DNA from: Panicum virgatum
Taxonomy: Eukaryota; Streptophyta; Magnoliopsida; Poales; Poaceae
Reading direction: 5' to 3'
NCBI RefSeq assembly: GCF_016808335.1
Contig: NC_053142.1
Span: 39,971,674-40,035,673 of the forward strand
Length of the DNA stretch: 64,000 nucleotides
Under the pieces are notes generated by a model. That model had not been told where the DNA came from, did not search any database, and saw only the letters and a list, made by a program, of their open reading frames with translations. The translations under genes and the position numbers were made by a program. Below are positions 57,132 through 64,000 of the stretch, piece by piece (positions within the stretch are counted from its first letter, which is position 1; every line of letters begins with the position of its first letter).

Positions 57132-60100
57132 TGTAACACCCCAGGTGTTAATTTCATGCTTACTCGCTAATCTCGAGCCTAAACTTGTCATTACCGTTAA
57201 CTGAGTTTGCATAGTATATTCCACTTTAGCTGAGTTTAATCGTGTTTTTCTCTCTAATTCAAGCCTCAAATCAAGTTTTGCTCATATCAAAGTTGTAGAT
57301 CTTTCCTTCTTCTACAACTTTTGTTTTGGCCGAATTTCAAGTTTCTATATGAAATTTTGAGTTTTAGACGGTCAAAAGTGAGCCAAATTCGTTCAAACTC
57401 GTCACTGTGCTCTACTGTGCCCGTACGCCGCCCATACCACGACCCACCGCCGGAGACTCCACGCGTCGCCGCACCGGCGATCCTCACCCTCCACGCCGTG
57501 CTCGGCCTTATCCCTCGCGCACGACCTTATCCCCTCCTCCCCGGGCACCTTCTCTTCTTCTTCCTTCCTTTCTCTTCCTCCTCCGGTTCATGCCGAGCAG
57601 AGCCCCGCTGCCGGTGCTGCGCCGGCCAGCTCTCGCCGTCCCGCGCCTCGATTCCTCGCGCCCCAAGCCTCCTACCTTGCCCTCCACCTCCGTCTGCCGT
57701 CCCCGAGCCCGGCTGCGCCCTACCCCGGCCGGAATTGACACCCCCGCACCACCGGCCCCATTAAAGTTTCATCGAAACTCAGACCGCCGTCGAACTCCAC
57801 CTCCCGACCACCGTTTCCACCAACCAACGGCTTAAATCGAACCTCGGTGATTCCCTAAAGGTTAGACTCGCCTCGTTCCATTGCGTTCACGTCGTTTCTG
57901 CGCTCGTTCCCGAGCCATGCCGCCGCCGGCATGCTGCTGCACACCATGGAGCCGCCCCTCCACCTCATCCCGGCCCGATTTGATTCCCAAGTCAGCTCTA
58001 CCTCGCCTCCCTGAACCTCCCAGACCCGGCCACCGCCTCCTAGCGCCGCCGGACTGCCGCCGCCGGCCGCCTGCTGCCGCGGCCCTGCCTCCTCCGACCG
58101 TCCCGCGCCCAACCGAAGCCACCCCGAGGTAGCTCTCGAGTCCCTCTAGCTTTTCCCCAACTTTCCCCACGCCGCTGGCAAGCCCCTTCGCCGGAAACGG
58201 CCGGCGCCGCCCTCCCTGTGCGCCTCCTCTGTTTTATTTCTGCCCAAGGGCCTCGTGCAAGAATAGATAAAAGTCCAGGGGTCTTTTTGTGAAGTCAAAG
58301 ACTCAGATGAATAGTGTCATGAAGGGCCTTTTCAATATTTTAACTGTAAACTTTGAAAATCTGTAGAAAATAGTAGAAAGATGCTAAAAATGCAAAACCA
58401 GTTTTGTTAGCTTCATCTTTTAATGCTCTATATGATAGAACTATTAAATGTGTTGTTTGACAAATATTTCTGTGCAGTTTTATTTATGTTAAATAAATGC
58501 TTTTATAGATTGTTAAATGCCTAAATGGAGTTAGGAGCATGAGAAAAATACAAAACTAGTTGGGTTAGCTTTGTTTTGACATGTAGTGCTTAGGAAAAAT
58601 ATTAAACCTGTTGTTTGGTTAATGTTTCTATGATGTATTGATTTAATCATGGTTAATGCTTGTTTTAGCTTGTTTATTTAATATTTGTAGTTCTGAATGT
58701 CCAAAAATCATGAAATTTATGAAGTAGCTTACTCTTTAAATGCTTAGTTCACTGTAAAAATTTCATATCCATAAGCTGTGTGCATGTTTGTAAATCTGTT
58801 TTTATTCTATTTGTCTTGTTGAGGCTAAAATAAATGTTTTCTATTAGCAATAATTGTTGGCAAAATATTGTTGCATGCTTGTCAATAGCTCATCATGCTG
58901 GTAAATTTTGGTTCTTAGATCATGTCCTCAAGTTAAGTTTTTGTATTTGTTTAGTTCCCAGCTATTGCTTTCACTTTCCAAAAGTATTGCTAAGCAATTC
59001 TTTTCTGCATGGTTCAATACAGCAGGTTATGTTATTTTTGGGTGAACCATGTTAACTTTTGTTGGCTAGAAGGTTTGGCTAATTCCTGATTGGTGAATGC
59101 TTGCAATGGTTTAAATTTTAAGTTAATTTGTATGGCATGCTTGATGTGCTTGCCATCTCCTATGAGATGCATGAGTGATGGTTAAATTAAATAGCTATAT
59201 GTGCTTATGCTAGTAGGTTGTACTTTTATGAATGCCTTGCATGTTGCATTTCCATGCATTCATACATATGCGTTGTTGCATCTCATTTAGGTACGATAGA
59301 TGAACCATATGCAGAATGTGTTGTTGGAGCCGAACCCGAAGACGATGTTTGGTGGACATATCCAGAAGACGGATGGATGGATCCCGACGTGCCTAACCGA
59401 AGGCCGATGCTCGCCAAGCGAGTATCATCTAACTAACACTGACTTAGTGTTACCCCAGACAAGCCCCGGAGCATAACCCCTAATTTGAGTAATCAATGGT
59501 TTATTTATGTATTTGTGTATTAAGTTTTGTAGGAGTTGAATGAAACTATAGATGCATGATCACTAGGGTTCCTCAGTCACTCTACTAGTGTGCAGGTCGT
59601 TAGTACTGCAATGCTTAACTAGGATTCGGTAGAAGTCGAGTGATTCCTGTCACTTGCGAGTTATAGGTTGTTGTTACTTATGGTAACGTGGCTTGAGAAT
59701 GAATCAATGAGGAAAGAGAAATGAAGACCGGGCGGAGATGAGTTGGATTACGGATATGAAATGAATGGAAAGTAAATCTCCGCCTGTGTCGGTTGAGGAT
59801 CGTACCGTTGTTGGCACATTGATCGATACTTGAACAGTACTGACCACATGCCGGGAGTAGGAGGTAGTCGAAACCGATAAACTAATTACCTGAATTGCAA
59901 CGATACTTTGAATCGCGACCTGCTACTCTGGGAGTGGGATGATGGCAGGTGTTGGAGTGTATGTCGCCTCCGAGTTCTCTGGGAGTTCACCGTGAGGGAC
60001 CCTTCACCCGGGTTTTGGCAGGCGTAATTCAGACGTCGGGGCGAGGATGGGAACAGTTGGCCTGTGTGGCTCGACGGGGTTTTCATGTGTCGTGTGAGTT

Positions 60101-60831
60101 AGGTCCACCTTGCAAGGTTAAATCGGATCGATTCGCCGTCTCTCTCGGTTAAGAGAACCTTGATCTCTCTGTCACATCATAGTAAAGGATGGAAATGAGA
60201 GTGGAATGAAGATGTTTGATTGTGTTTTACCAGAGGATTTCTCTGTTCTACCTTGTGTGCTCTAGAAATTCAGGGGAACCTAGTTGGTACGGTTATACTA
60301 AACCTAAGCTAAAATTTGAAAGTAAGGATCCATTGTTAGTAGCCTTTTCAGCAAAATAAACTCCAGAGCCGAAAAGCTTTGCATGTCTAGATAGTGGGCT
60401 AAGTATACCCATAGTCGGGTAAGCCTTGCTGAGTATTAGTATACTCAGGGTTTGTTGTTATCCTGTTTTTAGGTGTTTGTTGCTGGTTGGAGCTAACCAG
60501 GATTCACACCGATGGGCTCGATGTGGCATCCTCACGTCTTCGTAATATCGTGATTTTTTAAATCAAACTTCTATTTAAATTTCGCTGTATTTTTTGAACT
60601 CTGATATTTTAGGTAAACTTGTTTGTAAAACTCCGCATGTAAATTAAATTTGAGAACTTTTATCTGCTTGTAATCATCTGTGCTCGTCTTCGTGCGAGAC
60701 TTTCAGTGTTTTTTGATCCTTAACCCGACAGACGTCCGGATTACACCATTTTAAGTGCGTGGTAACTTGATTAACCATTAAAGTGATAGTTAGCGCACTT
60801 AAGCTGGTTTAATTTGGACAGTTCTGTTACA
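57132..60831 (+). mobile_element. Solo LTR, 3.7 kb, same family as the 4.2-kb one
   Basis: It begins TGTAACACCCCAGGTG and ends GTTCTGTTACA. Flanks CCATT (57127-57131) and CCATC (60832-60836) agree at 4 of 5 positions. It shares end sequences, the TACAACTTTTGTTTTGG motif near 57315 and the CCTTGCTGAGTATTAGTATAC motif near 60425 with the minus-oriented element at 34374-38565. The GC-rich block 57400-58200 has Pro/Arg-rich open frames with no recognised domain. It is probably leader-like LTR sequence rather than a gene. Confidence 0.75.
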
Positions 60832-60839
60832 CCATCATA

Positions 60840-61250
60840 CACAGAATTAGAATATATTTAACTCTTTTATGAGTAAATATACTTTAATTATACACCACAG
60901 TCATGGTTAATGCGCTGGTAGTTAAGCTCAACTCCATCTTAGTGCCAGTCATCTATGTCAACACCACGGCATGCTCTGCTCATTACAAAAGCACTGAATT
61001 TTGTTTTTGGAAAGAACAGTAGCTCTCTTTAAACATAGACAGGTGTAAATGTTTATCTGATTAGTCCTTTGGGATAGACTCTGTGAATTAAATAAGGAAA
61101 ATAGATTAAGATGGATAGTTATGGTAGATGAGACTGATACTGTTTTATAGACTTAAATTTTTTAAGGTTCTAAATTATTTTTTCAATGGTCGATGTTGGT
61201 TATTAAGATATAGATATATTATCTAATTTAGGTTAGGTCTTTTTTCTTTA
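60840..61250. other. Intergenic sequence, no recognised gene
   Basis: The sequence is AT-rich and without open frames of note. Confidence 0.45.
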
Positions 61251-61253
61251 TAA

Positions 61254-61282
61254 CTAGCCTATCAACCCGTGCTCCCGCACGG
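61254..61282. repeat. CCCGTGC hairpin repeat edge
   Basis: ACTAGCCTATCAACCCGTGC ends in a stem CCCGTGC / GCACGGG with a TCCC loop. It resembles the edge of the AT-rich repeat at 48286, so it is likely another fragment of that family. Confidence 0.5.
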
Positions 61283-61283
61283 G

Positions 61284-61352
61284 CCAACAACAACAACAAC
61301 ATAGCCTTTTTTCCCAAGCAAGTTGGGGTAGGCTAGAGATAAAACCCGATTA
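61284..61352 (-). mobile_element. Truncated Au-SINE/LINE-type 3' tail
   Basis: On the minus strand the sequence reads CTCTAGCCTACCCCAACTTG, then CTTGGGAAAAAAGGC, and ends in a TTG repeat. This is the 3' tail typical of grass Au SINEs and the LINEs they borrow from. The tRNA-like 5' part is absent, so it is 5'-truncated. Confidence 0.55.
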
Positions 61353-61605
61353 GAATTAATATAAAAATAAAATTTATAACTAATAATTATAATTTTCTAC
61401 CATACGTGCTTTTCCTTCTATTAAATATTCTAGTAGATACTCTAAAATACATACTTACCATTATCAAATTGCAATAGATTTTATTTTTGCATCGCACCCC
61501 ATATATGTTTGATACATACTATTTAATTGATGTTTTTATAAATTAATATTCTTATCACTTTTTTATATATATGAATATTTGGTGACTGGATAGTATTTTA
61601 TATAA

Positions 61606-61608
61606 ATA

Positions 61609-61639
<31 letters not shown>

Positions 61640-61640
61640 T
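61606..61640. repeat. (TAA)n microsatellite
   Basis: About eleven TAA units lie about 220 bp upstream of the TATA box of the cytokinin oxidase gene. Confidence 0.9.
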
Positions 61641-61856
61641 TAAAATTTTATATTGGTGTTCATTGATTGCATGGCAATCACCCAAGATGGAGAGACACGT
61701 TTCGTGTTTATCCCCTGATTGATCACCAAAATCCAATGGCGAGCAGACGCAGGCAGGCGCGGGCCCGCGTGGATCCCCGTACCCCGATCCCGGTTTCGAT
61801 TAGATCCTCGGGGCCCGCCCCGGCCGTGGCAGCGACGAGCCGGTGACACCAGCGGC

Positions 61857-61866
61857 TATATATAAA
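61857..61866 (+). promoter_or_regulatory. TATA box of the cytokinin oxidase gene
   Basis: TATATATAAA lies in GC-rich promoter sequence, about 270 bp before the start codon. A transcript would start near 61890, giving a 5' leader of about 245 bases. Confidence 0.65.
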
Positions 61867-62053
61867 CGCGCACCGCCCCTGAACACCTCAGCGGGCTTCG
61901 TGCCTTGGCCCTGTCACTCCTCTTATCTCCGGCGCCTTTCGCTGCTTCTCCCTTCCCGTTCCATCCATCCACAGTTCCTGTGGGAACCCAGGGATCGACC
62001 TTGACGGAGACGTTGCGAGGCGTCAATCACCGATCAGGACAGCACGACGCTAA

Positions 62054-62071
62054 ATGCGCTTGTTTCCGTGA
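62054..62071 (+). promoter_or_regulatory. Short upstream ORF in the CKX leader
   Basis: ATG CGC TTG TTT CCG TGA encodes five residues and stops 64 bases before the main ATG. Its context (TAAATGC) is weak, so most ribosomes might scan past it. Any effect on translation is untested. Confidence 0.4.
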
Positions 62072-62135
62072 GCTGAGCTCTCCCGGCTTGGTGCTCTGCT
62101 AGGTATCAACAATCGAGCAAGAAGCTAGCCGAGCC

Positions 62136-64000
<1,865 letters not shown>

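Noticed and set aside
57321..58170. Pro/Arg-rich frames on both strands
   Set aside because: Inside the 3.7-kb LTR, in a GC-rich leader-like block, open on both strands and without a recognised product.
61905..62102. 65-codon frame in the CKX leader
   Set aside because: It has no ATG at its start and lies in the presumed 5' UTR; only the 5-codon ATG uORF at 62054 is a real upstream start.

Overview
The window is plant nuclear DNA, almost certainly from a grass. The genes are spliced with GT..AG introns, and exons are GC-rich. The spaces between genes hold grass-type mobile elements: Tourist, Stowaway and hAT MITEs, PIF/Harbinger, Mutator-like, Copia, solo LTRs and an Au-SINE-type tail. ACCGGT-rich LTRs and the cytokinin oxidase exon layout suggest a panicoid grass, but the species cannot be read from the sequence. 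No bacterial, organellar or viral genome structure was seen.

Layout. 1-5.3 kb: a nonautonomous PIF/Harbinger element (799-3340, TAA duplication) and a MITE (4117-4439). 5.3-14 kb: two PsbQ-like genes on the + strand, a PNSL3-like gene (5327-6247) and a PQL3-like gene (13339-13973). A 5.7-kb Mutator-like element (7466-13173, perfect 9-bp duplication) separates them and ends 165 bp upstream of the PQL3 ATG. 14.4-18.9 kb: an eight-coding-exon gene on the - strand for a 292-residue protein with one Myb/SANT-like domain, tail-to-tail with PQL3. 19-28 kb: intergenic sequence with an LTR rich in ACCGGT and two tandem Tourist-like MITEs. 28.1-39.9 kb: a 2.46-kb inverted repeat (686-bp arms), then a spliced but noncoding-looking - strand locus that shares its 5' end with the repeat and is split by a 4.2-kb solo LTR. 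41.6-44.6 kb: a truncated Copia element (LTR, primer site, gag, start of protease). 45-61.8 kb: a gene-poor stretch of AT-rich degenerate repeats, MITEs, a 429-bp solo LTR and a second 3.7-kb solo LTR of the same family as the 4.2-kb one, in the opposite orientation. 61.8-64 kb: promoter and first four exons of a cytokinin oxidase/dehydrogenase gene that runs off the right edge.

Function. The two PsbQ-like genes would act together around the chloroplast NDH complex and thylakoid lumen. The Myb-like protein is presumably nuclear. The cytokinin oxidase would break down cytokinins in the secretory pathway or apoplast. Everything else is mobile-element sequence or unassigned DNA. I found no clear new multi-gene system. 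The observations most worth following are the inverted repeat with its dispersed third copy, the linked PsbQ-like gene pair with a Mutator insertion in one promoter, and the repeated Trp-to-stop decay of the transposase genes.
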